A stretch of DNA of 6,362 nt from Holophagaceae bacterium (GCA_025353305.1 JANXQX010000123.1:1-6362); one strand, 5' to 3'; counted from the first letter of the stretch, positions 1 to 5,913 are shown. Translations and numbers: made by a program. The notes: a model not told the origin generated them from the letters alone.

Positions 1-1540
1 CCCGGGTCTTCACCTGCTGGTACTTCACGATGCCCTGCTGGACAGCCTTGAAGAGGGGCGCGGCGTTCTCGTCGATGAGCCGCAGGCGTGCGCCGTTGCC
101 CTTGTAAAGCGCCTGCTGCCTTGGGGTGGTGGCGTCCGTCCAGGTGTCAAGGAACATGGAGAAGTCTGGGCTGAAAGTGACGTGGTGAGTGCCGGCAGTT
201 TCTGTGAGGCGGATCATGCCCGATGGGGGAGCCTGGACGCCGGGGGTCCCTTTCTTATTGGTCTTTCGAGCCTCCGGAATCCGGGTGTCCGCCGTCTCCC
301 CGTCCTTGTTGTCGATGTTGTCGATGCTGGTCCGATAGGCGTCCAAGCCAGTGAAGCTGCGCTCGGTGGCGGCGAAATACACCTGGTTCGATCTTTCATC
401 CACGCCGAGCACCTCTTCCACGCACCAGGCTCCGCTGGTCACGGCCCCCAATGGTTTGGCATCCGCGGAGTACCGGTACAGGTGGCGATAGCCGCTGCGA
501 TCCGATTCCCACAGGAACCCGCCGTCCTTGAGATAGCGGGGCAGGGGCAGGCGCTCCTGCCAAGCTGGACCCTGTTCATGGATGAGCACTCTGGAATCCC
601 CGCCGTCAAACCTTCGCAGATCTAACCAGGTTTGAATTCGATCCTGATAACTGGCCAGTATCTTGCCATCCGGGCTCCATCCAACTTGTACCAAAAGCGT
701 TTCCTTACCATGGTAAGGATCTGATATCCATGATATTTTTCCACCCAGGTCCACCACACCGAGACGGGCGCTGGGATTAGGTTCCCCGGGCAGCGGATAG
801 CGCGTTTTCAGAATGGTCTGCGGAGTGCTTCGATCGTCGGTGAAGGTGTAGACCGGCACCAAGGTTTCATCCAAGGAAATGAACGCGATCCGCGTGGAAT
901 CCGGTGACCACCAGAAAGCCTTGTAGCTGCCACGACCGTAGACTTCCTCCTGGTAGACCCAGTCCAGGCGCCCATTGAAAATCGTTTCACTGCCACCGCT
1001 GGTGAGCCGGGTTTCCTCAGCCGTCCTGATGTCCACTACGAACAGATCATTGCCCCGGAGGAAAGCCACGTGATTGCCGTCGGGGCTGAAGGTGGGCTCG
1101 TCCTCGCTCCCTGGGGTCTGGGTGAGACGCCGGGCCTGAGCCTTTGCTGAGTCCACGAGGAAAAGATCCCCATTGATGTCGACCACAAAGGCCGACCGCG
1201 ATTCATTCCAGGAGAAGGCGGCTGAGGCGAGCGATTGGCTGGCCGCGGCTTCCGGAGCACCGGCGGCCTTCAGCGCCGTCAGAAGCCGATCCGCTTCGAA
1301 GAGCGGCTGCTTCTCCCAGGTCCGCGAGTCCACCCGGAGCAGGGCAACCTTGCCATCCTTGCGTTCCGTCTGCACGAGACTGCCGTCCGGGGCCCAGGCG
1401 AGATGCGTGGGAGGCGTCCCGATGTAGAGGATCTTCTGGGAAGGATGGAACAGGGATTCCAGCGTCAGTTTCCCGGAGCTTTGCCCAGATAGGAGTGCTG
1501 AAAGGCAAAGGCCGAGCAGAACGGAGGAGGGGAGACGCAT
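1..1540 (-). CDS. Dipeptidyl peptidase IV family protein (S9B), N-terminal part, cut by window edge
   Basis: The 513 visible residues have no stop and run off the left edge. Residues 1-20 (MRLPSSVLLG, then a hydrophobic stretch to LLSGQ) look like a Sec signal peptide, so the enzyme is probably periplasmic or secreted. The rest is the beta-propeller of dipeptidyl peptidase IV: FSPDGNHVAF (151-160), DWVYQEEVYGR (193-203), WSPDSTRIAF (211-220), the TRYPLPGEPNP stretch (247-256) and a THHVTFSPD strand (451-459). E198-E199 in the DWVYQEE motif correspond to the glutamate pair that binds the substrate N-terminus in this family. The Ser-Asp-His alpha/beta-hydrolase domain, usually about 200-250 further residues, would lie outside the window. 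The family removes N-terminal X-Pro (or X-Ala) dipeptides. The start is supported by GAGG 5 nt upstream. A 30-35 residue hydrophilic insertion (about 408-441) and an AT-rich codon patch (about 266-310) are odd. It follows pepQ on the same strand. Confidence 0.9.
   Translation of the reverse strand, partial: MRLPSSVLLGLCLSALLSGQSSGKLTLESLFHPSQKILYIGTPPTHLAWAPDGSLVQTERKDGKVALLRVDSRTWEKQPLFEADRLLTALKAAGAPEAAASQSLASAAFSWNESRSAFVVDINGDLFLVDSAKAQARRLTQTPGSEDEPTFSPDGNHVAFLRGNDLFVVDIRTAEETRLTSGGSETIFNGRLDWVYQEEVYGRGSYKAFWWSPDSTRIAFISLDETLVPVYTFTDDRSTPQTILKTRYPLPGEPNPSARLGVVDLGGKISWISDPYHGKETLLVQVGWSPDGKILASYQDRIQTWLDLRRFDGGDSRVLIHEQGPAWQERLPLPRYLKDGGFLWESDRSGYRHLYRYSADAKPLGAVTSGAWCVEEVLGVDERSNQVYFAATERSFTGLDAYRTSIDNIDNKDGETADTRIPEARKTNKKGTPGVQAPPSGMIRLTETAGTHHVTFSPDFSMFLDTWTDATTPRQQALYKGNGARLRLIDENAAPLFKAVQQGIVKYQQVKTR
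702..719. repeat. Perfect 18-bp palindrome inside the dipeptidyl peptidase gene
   Basis: TCCTTACCATGGTAAGGA reads the same on both strands. It lies in the propeller-coding part of the dipeptidyl peptidase gene, within a locally AT-rich patch. No function is known; it may be chance or a protein-binding site. Confidence 0.6.
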
Positions 1541-1545
1541 GGGGG

Positions 1546-1549
1546 CCTC
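1546..1549 (-). promoter_or_regulatory. Ribosome binding site of the dipeptidyl peptidase gene
   Basis: The minus strand reads GAGG, then five C residues, then ATG at 1540. This Shine-Dalgarno match at normal spacing supports the chosen start, which is also followed directly by a signal peptide. Confidence 0.7.
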
Positions 1550-1562
1550 GTGAGAGAACCTA

Positions 1563-1578
1563 CGTATATCCGTATATC
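1563..1578. repeat. Tandem 8-bp repeat upstream of the dipeptidyl peptidase gene
   Basis: CGTATATC occurs twice with no gap (GATATACG twice on the minus strand). It lies 23-38 nt upstream of the ATG, in the 63-nt gap after pepQ, and is AT-rich against a GC-rich background. It could be a direct-repeat operator or part of an internal promoter. No clear -35/-10 pair was found, so the role is open. Confidence 0.45.
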
Positions 1579-1603
1579 GCAACACGAGGAAAGCCTGAAA
1601 GGC

Positions 1604-2926
1604 TCAATTCGGAAGATGCTTCCGCGTTAGGTTCACATGGCCGGTCTGGGTGACTAGCACGTTGTCCTCGATGCGGATGCCGCCGCAGGGGGTGAGGGCG
1701 TCGATGAGGGGCCAGTTGAACTTGGAGGAGTGCTCGGCTTTGTCCCCGGTTCGGAAGGGGCGCAGGAGCATGGGGATGAAGTAGAGGCCTGGCTCCACCG
1801 TGAAGACGTTGCCTTCCTCGATCATGCGGGTGGTGCGGAGGAAGGGATGCTCCGGCGGCTGGGGCGCGGGGGTGCCATCGGGGCCCAACTGCTTGCCGGC
1901 CACGTCGTGGACCTGGATGCCGAGATGATGACCGAGTCCATGGGGGAAAAAGGGCTTGGTGTAGCCGCTGGCCACGGCCTCGTGTCGATCTGTGCCCTGC
2001 AGCAGGCCGTGCTCGAGGAGGATGTCTGCGATCTTGAAGTGGGCCTGCTGATGGAATTCCCCGTAGTGGAGGCCGGGTTTCACCATGGAGCATAGCTCCT
2101 GTTGGGTCTTCTCCATGGATTCCAGGATCGCCTTGAACCGGGCATCACAGTGCGGGGCCGTGAAGGTGCGGGTGATGTCGGAGGCGTAGTTGTGAAGCCG
2201 CGCTCCGGCGTCCAGGAGCAGCACGGCCCCGTTGCGCGGCTCTTTGCGTTTGCCGTGGTAGTGCAGCGTGGCGCCCATTTCATTGAGCGCCACGATGGTG
2301 GTGTAGGGCAGGTCCTCGTCCACGCAGCCCACCGCCTGGACGTAGGCGAAGTGGATTTCCAGTTCGGAGGCTCCATTCAGGAAAGCTGCCTTCGCGGCGC
2401 GATGGCCGCGGGCGCCCATGGCTTGGGCCTCGTCCATGATGGCCAGCTCGAAGGCGGTCTTGAAGCTCCGGGTCCAGTCCAGGTGCTTGGTGGTGTTCTC
2501 GGGATTCACCGCGAGGCTGGCGGCTTCCGCGCGGCCGGGCTCATCCCCGAGGTACGCGCCCGTGGGACATTCCCCTAGAGCCGCCCATACCTCGTCGAGG
2601 GTCCCGCATTCCACCAGGTCGAACTCCCCGGCCCAGAAGGGCGAGCCCAACGGCGATTGCAGGTACCAGAAGTCCTCGGGCGCAAAGCGGATGAGGCGCG
2701 GCTTCTTTCCGGGCTGGAACTTCAGCAGGTGGTGCGGGCCCTCCATGGGGCACCAGTGGGCGAAGTGCGGGGTGGAATAGAAGGAGGCTTCGCGGTCGTC
2801 GGCGAAGTATTCGAACTGCAGGCCGCTGCTGATGACGAGCGTCTCGAAGCCCGTGCGGGCCAGGGCTGCCTCGCCGTCCTGGACGCGTAGAGCCAGATGG
2901 TCATGGAAAAGGGATGCGAGATCCAC
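1604..2926 (-). CDS. pepQ: Xaa-Pro dipeptidase (prolidase PepQ, M24B)
   Basis: Cytoplasmic metallopeptidase (usually Mn-dependent) that cleaves X-Pro dipeptides. I place the start at a GTG (2926) rather than the TTG at 2950: GGAG sits 6 nt before the GTG, the protein then has 440 residues (E. coli PepQ has 443), and its first residues (VDLASLFHDHLA) line up with the E. coli start. Numbering from the GTG, residues 1 to about 142 are the N-terminal creatinase-like domain, including the PepQ-typical HWCPMEG (57-63). The rest is the pita-bread catalytic domain. All five metal ligands are visible: D239 (LLLDAGA), D250 (ASDITRTF), H333 (HGLGHHLG), E378 (TVEPGLY) and E420 (GIRIEDN). HGLGHHLGIQVHDV is typical of the prolidase branch. 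Its job fits the downstream dipeptidyl peptidase, which releases X-Pro dipeptides. The stop lies 63 nt from that gene's ATG. Confidence 0.93.
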   Translation of the reverse strand: MDLASLFHDHLALRVQDGEAALARTGFETLVISSGLQFEYFADDREASFYSTPHFAHWCPMEGPHHLLKFQPGKKPRLIRFAPEDFWYLQSPLGSPFWAGEFDLVECGTLDEVWAALGECPTGAYLGDEPGRAEAASLAVNPENTTKHLDWTRSFKTAFELAIMDEAQAMGARGHRAAKAAFLNGASELEIHFAYVQAVGCVDEDLPYTTIVALNEMGATLHYHGKRKEPRNGAVLLLDAGARLHNYASDITRTFTAPHCDARFKAILESMEKTQQELCSMVKPGLHYGEFHQQAHFKIADILLEHGLLQGTDRHEAVASGYTKPFFPHGLGHHLGIQVHDVAGKQLGPDGTPAPQPPEHPFLRTTRMIEEGNVFTVEPGLYFIPMLLRPFRTGDKAEHSSKFNWPLIDALTPCGGIRIEDNVLVTQTGHVNLTRKHLPN

Positions 2927-2932
2927 AGGGTT

Positions 2933-2936
2933 CTCC
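2933..2936 (-). promoter_or_regulatory. Ribosome binding site that decides the pepQ start
   Basis: GGAG on the minus strand lies 6 nt upstream of GTG at 2926. Nothing comparable precedes the in-frame TTG at 2950, so the shorter reading is preferred. An in-frame stop further upstream limits any longer version. Confidence 0.65.
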
Positions 2937-2998
2937 GAAAGAAATGTCAATTCGGCCGGGCATGAATCGCGGGCGGCAATGCAGGGCCCGGCGTGTGC

Positions 2999-3637
2999 TC
3001 AATCATGCCCGCAGCCGCAGCCGCCTGTGAATTCCGGGGATCGGGCAGACCGGACGCCTTCAAGGCCTTCTCTCAGAATCAACAGGCTCAGAACCACCGC
3101 CGCGGCGCCGTCCACCCACCAGAATGCCCCGTGGAGCATGAGTAGCAGGCTTCCGGCGAAGAGCACCAGGGAAAGCTGGATGCAGGCCCGGCTGCATGCT
3201 GCATCGCTCCGCAGTGCTGGACTATCCAGTGCTGCCGCGGCGCGGATCTTGGCCCGCCACAGGAAGAACATGAATGCGAGGGACAACGCGGCGATCACGA
3301 GCCCTGGCAGCGTGGTCGGCGGATGGCGGCGGGAGGCGATCTGCAGGATCCCGCCCAGCCCGATCACCAGCGCCAGCAGTACGAAAAGCAATCCGATGGC
3401 CAGGACCGAGCGGCGCTCGGCCTCGGTGGCTCTGGACCTGAAACCGTGGCGGAGCCGCGCCATCACCACCAGCGCCGAGGCGACCTCGATGAGGCTGTCT
3501 AATCCGAAGCCCCAGAGCGCCACGGAATCGCCCCCCACACCGAAAGCGATGGAGATGACTCCTTCCAACAGGTTGTAGACCACGGTGGACCAGGCCAGGA
3601 GCCAGGCGCGCCGTTCCCACAGGGGACCATCCGTCAC
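2999..3637 (-). CDS. Cation diffusion facilitator-like transporter, short form
   Basis: Predicted inner-membrane protein of 212 residues with about six hydrophobic segments (near 12-33, 37-61, 77-99, 110-128, 150-168, 171-188). The motifs YNLLEG (21-26), ALWGFGLDSLIEV (40-52) in segment 2 and LRSDAACS (142-149) before segment 5 match a group of short cation transporters related to the CDF superfamily. Those move divalent metals outward, usually by proton exchange. It lacks the cytoplasmic C-terminal domain of classic CDF proteins. It ends instead in GGCGCGHD, a Cys/His tail that could bind metal. The GTG start overlaps the mqnA stop (GTGA) and has GAGG 5 nt upstream. The open frame continues upstream within mqnA, but that extension is Arg/Pro-rich shadow translation, not membrane protein. 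The metal cannot be told from the sequence. Overlap with mqnA implies translational coupling. Confidence 0.82.
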   Translation of the reverse strand: MTDGPLWERRAWLLAWSTVVYNLLEGVISIAFGVGGDSVALWGFGLDSLIEVASALVVMARLRHGFRSRATEAERRSVLAIGLLFVLLALVIGLGGILQIASRRHPPTTLPGLVIAALSLAFMFFLWRAKIRAAAALDSPALRSDAACSRACIQLSLVLFAGSLLLMLHGAFWWVDGAAAVVLSLLILREGLEGVRSARSPEFTGGCGCGHD

Positions 3638-4446
3638 AGAAACCTCAACGGCAGATGCTCCTGGGCGAAGCCGTGCTTCACCGCCTTCTCGAAGAAGAGC
3701 GAGAGGCTGCGGATCTCCGCCTCGCCCAGGCGGTAGTGGATGTTCTCCGTCAGATACTCGGTGAGTTCGAGCTTGGTCCAGGGGATGTGGCGGCGGGCTT
3801 CTTCGACGATGGCCGGGATGTGATCCATGCCCAGGTCCAGGCTCTTGTGGAAGAAGGGCGCCACGCCTCCGGGAACCTCCAGCGCTGGCGCATCCCCGCG
3901 CACGGTCCACAGGGCGAAGACGAAGGGCAGGCCCGTCCATTCGAACCACTCCTCGGCGAGATCAAGGACCATTAGGCCTTCTCTGCGGGCCCTCATGCTC
4001 TGGTCTCCGATCATCAGCGCGGCGTCGTGGTCGGCGAGCATCGCCTCCATGTCCGGGTTCATGTCCGTGACCTTGGGATTCACGCCGTAGCGTTCCCGAA
4101 GCAGGAGCTGGGCCAGCACGACGGAGGTGCGTGAGGATGTGTCCAGAGCCAGCGATTTGATTTCATCGGGAGGAACTTTGGAAAGAATCACCACGCTGCG
4201 GACCCGCTTGGGTGAAGCGATGCAGAGCCCCGGCACGATCCTCAAAGCCGGGATGCGCAGGTATTCGATGGAGCTGATGAGGCCCGCATCCACCTCGCCC
4301 AGGCGCAGCTTGTCCGCGCAGGCGGAAGGGACGTGGAATTTCAGGTGGAAATGCTCGAAACCCAGACCGTGTTTGAACCCGTAGTTCAGGGGCGCGGCGT
4401 TGAGGTACTCGATGATGGACAAGCGGAAGGGATGCGTTTCAGCCAT
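3634..4446 (-). CDS. mqnA: Chorismate dehydratase MqnA (futalosine menaquinone pathway)
   Basis: Cytoplasmic enzyme that dehydrates chorismate to 3-[(1-carboxyvinyl)oxy]benzoate, the first step of the futalosine route to menaquinone. The 270 residues match the family in length and motifs: EYLNAAPL (13-20), SACADKLRLGEVDAGLIS (41-58), DTSSRTSVVLAQLLL (102-116), DAALMIGDQS (141-150) and EEWFEWTGLPFVFALW (165-180). The fold is like a periplasmic binding protein, but there is no signal peptide. No other mqn gene is in the window. The ATG at 4446 has no clear Shine-Dalgarno sequence and lies 16 nt from the divergent alkyltransferase ATG. MqnA and the related MqnD share a fold; the DTSSRTS and EYLR motifs favour MqnA. 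It is the first gene of the minus-strand cluster and overlaps the transporter gene by 4 nt. Confidence 0.92.
   Translation of the reverse strand: MAETHPFRLSIIEYLNAAPLNYGFKHGLGFEHFHLKFHVPSACADKLRLGEVDAGLISSIEYLRIPALRIVPGLCIASPKRVRSVVILSKVPPDEIKSLALDTSSRTSVVLAQLLLRERYGVNPKVTDMNPDMEAMLADHDAALMIGDQSMRARREGLMVLDLAEEWFEWTGLPFVFALWTVRGDAPALEVPGGVAPFFHKSLDLGMDHIPAIVEEARRHIPWTKLELTEYLTENIHYRLGEAEIRSLSLFFEKAVKHGFAQEHLPLRFL
3643..3646 (-). promoter_or_regulatory. Ribosome binding site of the transporter, inside the mqnA 3' end
   Basis: GAGG on the minus strand lies 5 nt before the GTG at 3637 and within the last codons of mqnA. It fixes the transporter start and supports coupling to mqnA translation. 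Confidence 0.65.
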
Positions 4447-4462
4447 AATTTAAGATTACGCC
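4447..4462. promoter_or_regulatory. 16-nt AT-rich divergent gap between mqnA and the alkyltransferase gene
   Basis: Both genes start at its edges, so any promoter must overlap the other gene's 5' end. CATAAT (4444-4449, plus) and TAATCT (4458-4453, minus) resemble -10 boxes, but no matching -35 boxes are seen. Neither gene shows a clear ribosome binding site, so leaderless or very short leader transcripts are possible. Confidence 0.4.
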
Positions 4463-4987
4463 ATGACCACCCGGCCCATCTTTTCCCATCGCCTCGATAC
4501 GCCCCAGGGACCCATGGGCGCCGCCTTCGATGGAGAGGGCCATTTGACCCATCTGGAGTTTCTCAGGGAGGGCGAGGATGCGGCCCTGGTTGAAGAGCGC
4601 TCCAAGAAGGATGACCAGGCCTTCGCCTTCCTGAAAACCCAGTTGGAGGCCTATTTCCGGGGGGCGCTCCGGACTTTCAACGTGCCGCACCTGGCCGCTG
4701 GCACCGCGTTTCAACGAAAAGTCTGGGCTGAGTTGGAATTCATTCCCTACGGCAAGACCATCAGCTACCTGGAATTGGCCAAGCGGCTTGGCGATCCCAA
4801 GTGCATCCGTGCGGCGGGCCGGGCCAACGGGGCCAATCCCATCTGCATTCTCATCCCATGCCATCGGGTCATCGGCAGCGATGGCAGCCTCACGGGCTAC
4901 GGCGGCGGCATCGAGCGCAAACAGGCCCTGCTGGAATTGGAAGAGGCGCTGCCGAAGCGGGAAACCAGCCCCTACGGCTGGGCTTAG
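4463..4987 (+). CDS. ogt: Methylated-DNA--[protein]-cysteine S-methyltransferase
   Basis: Suicide DNA-repair protein that moves an alkyl group from O6-alkylguanine (or O4-alkylthymine) to its own cysteine. It has 174 residues, typical for Ogt/MGMT. Residues 1 to about 77 form the variable N-terminal domain. From AGTAFQRKVWAELEFIPYGK (79-98) onward it is the conserved DNA-binding domain. The active site ILIPCHRVIG (129-138) puts the nucleophile at C133, followed by GSLTGYGGGIERKQALLELE (141-160). The helix RAAGRANGANPI (116-127) precedes it as expected. There is no AraC or Ada domain, so this is a stand-alone repair protein and not a regulator. The symbol ogt is by family; ada-type naming would also be used. 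It is divergent from mqnA, and its stop lies 7 nt before the repeat array. Confidence 0.93.
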   Translation: MTTRPIFSHRLDTPQGPMGAAFDGEGHLTHLEFLREGEDAALVEERSKKDDQAFAFLKTQLEAYFRGALRTFNVPHLAAGTAFQRKVWAELEFIPYGKTISYLELAKRLGDPKCIRAAGRANGANPICILIPCHRVIGSDGSLTGYGGGIERKQALLELEEALPKRETSPYGWA

Positions 4988-4994
4988 CGCCCTT

Positions 4995-5413
4995 GGCTAT
5001 GTAACCCCTTGGGGTTGACAGCGCTCAAGCCCACTGGCTGCGCGAGGTGATTTCCTTTGGTGAGCGCCCTATCCGTCCTATCCACGGTATCCGCCGGGGT
5101 GGACTCATGCCATCGGCGTGCATCAGCGTCCATCAGTGTTAATGGCTTTGATGAACGCCGATGGGTGTTGACTTTGGTGATTCGATCCAGGCCTCGTGCC
5201 GGACCATTTAATTCTGTGCATCCCATGCATCCTGGTTTCCGGATTTCTTTGAACCACGGACGTAGTCGGGAAAAAAATCGAGAAGACAAGAGTCCTTCTC
5301 AAGTGTCCTCCCAACCCCACCGAAGGAACCAAGGGGCTACCCTCGGATGGCAGGGAACTCCTCTCCAGAAATGGGCAGGTTGGACAGGTTCAACCCATAA
5401 CGGGTACAGAGCC
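4995..5413 (+). repeat. Long direct repeat, copy 1
   Basis: It matches 5503-5913 along its full length, at roughly 90% identity by hand alignment. The differences are scattered substitutions, a 9-nt extra segment here near 5078-5092 (a local duplication around CTATCC), and single-base indels. Terminal inverted repeats lie at 4995-5018 and 5390-5413 (18 of 24 matching without gaps). The left end also contains AACCCCTTGGGGTT. Frames open through it differ between copies because of single-base indels, so I treat it as non-coding. Confidence 0.85.
5110..5164. repeat. Inner inverted repeat of copy 1
   Basis: CCATCGGCGTGCATCA (5110-5125) pairs with TGATGAACGCCGATGG (5149-5164) at 15 of 16 positions around a 23-nt loop. 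The loop repeats the CATCAG motif. The matching structure in copy 2 is at 5610-5665. Confidence 0.7.
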
Positions 5414-5418
5414 ATGAA

Positions 5419-5496
5419 AATTGGCCACAAAGAACACAAAGCACACAAAGCGCGCAAAGGGATTCTTTGTGACCTTTGCGTACTTTGTGGCCAATT
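5419..5496. terminator. Long ACAAAG-repeat hairpin, possible bidirectional terminator
   Basis: The arms 5419-5450 and 5465-5496 pair at about 28 of 32 positions, with the outer 14 (AATTGGCCACAAAG) perfect, around a 14-nt loop. The left arm is a series of near-repeats of ACAAAG separated by short spacers; the right arm carries CTTTGTG and CTTTGCG. TTTTT follows on the plus strand (5498-5502) and TTTT on the minus strand just beyond the left arm. This gives intrinsic-terminator shape in both directions between two convergent genes. Short K-N-T-K and F-F-V style peptides can be read from it, but they are by-products of the repeat. Similar repeat hairpins are, from memory, scattered in many bacterial genomes. 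A terminator role is inference. Confidence 0.55.
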
Positions 5497-5502
5497 GTTT
5501 TT

Positions 5503-5913
5503 GGCTATGTAACCCGTTTGAGGTTGATAGCGCTCAAGCCCACTGGCTGCGCGAGGTGGTTTCCTTTGGTGAGCACCCTATCCACGGAATCCGGCGGAGT
5601 GGAGCCGTGCCATCGGCGTGCACCAGCGTCTATCAGTGTTGAATGGCTTTGATGAACGCCGATGGGTGTTGACTTTGGTGATTCGATCCAGGCCCCTTGC
5701 CGGGCCTTTTAATCCTGTGCATCCCACGCATCCTGGTTTCCCGATTTTTCGAACCACGGATGCACACGGGAAAAAAACCGAGAAGGCAGGAGTCCTTCTC
5801 AAGTGTCCTCCCAACCCCACCGAAGGAACCAAGGGGCTACCCTCGGGTGGCGGGGAACTCCTCCCCAGAAGTGGGCAGGTTGGACTGGTTCAACCCCTAG
5901 CGGGTGCAGAGCC
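5503..5913 (+). repeat. Long direct repeat, copy 2
   Basis: Same orientation as copy 1, and 8 nt shorter overall. Its ends are 5503-5527 and 5890-5913. Two blocks are identical to copy 1 over more than 50 nt: about 5642-5694 (copy 1 about 5141-5193) and 5790-5846 (copy 1 5290-5346). It contains AACCACGGATGCACACGG, a motif reminiscent of widespread intergenic ACGGATG-type repeats. It ends 14 nt before the speD stop codon. Confidence 0.85.
5610..5665. repeat. Inner inverted repeat of copy 2
   Basis: The arms 5610-5625 and 5650-5665 pair at about 14 of 16 positions. The right arm is identical to copy 1. The left arm carries one change (CACCA for CATCA) that weakens the pairing. Confidence 0.6.

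Larger units (their letters stand above)
4995..5913. mobile_element. Composite repeat array (MITE-like pair plus palindrome) filling the alkyltransferase-speD gap
   Basis: Two direct copies of a roughly 415-bp unit flank an 89-bp spacer that holds a long hairpin. Each copy is bounded by GGCTATGTAACCC at the left and GGGT(A/G)CAGAGCC at the right, which are imperfect inverted repeats. No transposase or convincing coding frame is present. The 8 nt outside the left end (GCGCCCTT, 4987-4994) and right end (GAGCCCTT, 5914-5921) match at 7 of 8, a possible target duplication. With the array removed, the two convergent stop codons would be about 20 nt apart. This suggests a non-autonomous element or an expanded intergenic repeat. 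Movement itself is not shown. Confidence 0.5.

Noticed and set aside
182..625. 147-codon plus-strand frame opposite the dipeptidyl peptidase gene
   Set aside because: It is antisense to a gene with clear family motifs and shows no recognisable domain.
1592..1604. Small hairpin AGCCT-TTC-AGGCT at the pepQ stop, considered as a terminator
   Set aside because: The 5-bp stem is weak and is followed on the minus strand by TTCCTCG rather than a T-run.
1560..2093. 177-codon minus-strand frame inside pepQ
   Set aside because: It is rich in Arg, Pro and His, as expected of a shifted frame in GC-rich coding DNA, and it overlaps the well-supported pepQ gene.
2945..2950. Perfect TTGACA -35-like box on the minus strand before pepQ
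   Set aside because: The hexamer 17 nt downstream is TGTGGA, a poor -10, and transcription would begin inside pepQ.
2955..2982. GCCGGGC/GCCCGGC inverted repeat in the gap between the transporter and pepQ
   Set aside because: It has short arms, a long loop and no T-run, and matches of this kind are expected by chance in GC-rich DNA.
2999..3949. 316-residue version of the transporter
   Set aside because: The first 104 residues overlap mqnA in another frame and are Arg/Pro-rich with no membrane character. The GTG at 3637 has a ribosome binding site and matches the family start.
5419..5496. CRISPR-like short repeats (ACAAAG series)
   Set aside because: The units are under 12 nt with no unique spacers and form one hairpin, so this is not a CRISPR array.
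5057..5512. Plus-strand open frame of 151 codons through repeat copy 1 and the hairpin, with similar frames in copy 2 on both strands
   Set aside because: The two copies fall into different frames because of single-base indels, the translations resemble no family, and the end encodes only the ACAAAG repeat. It is treated as non-coding.
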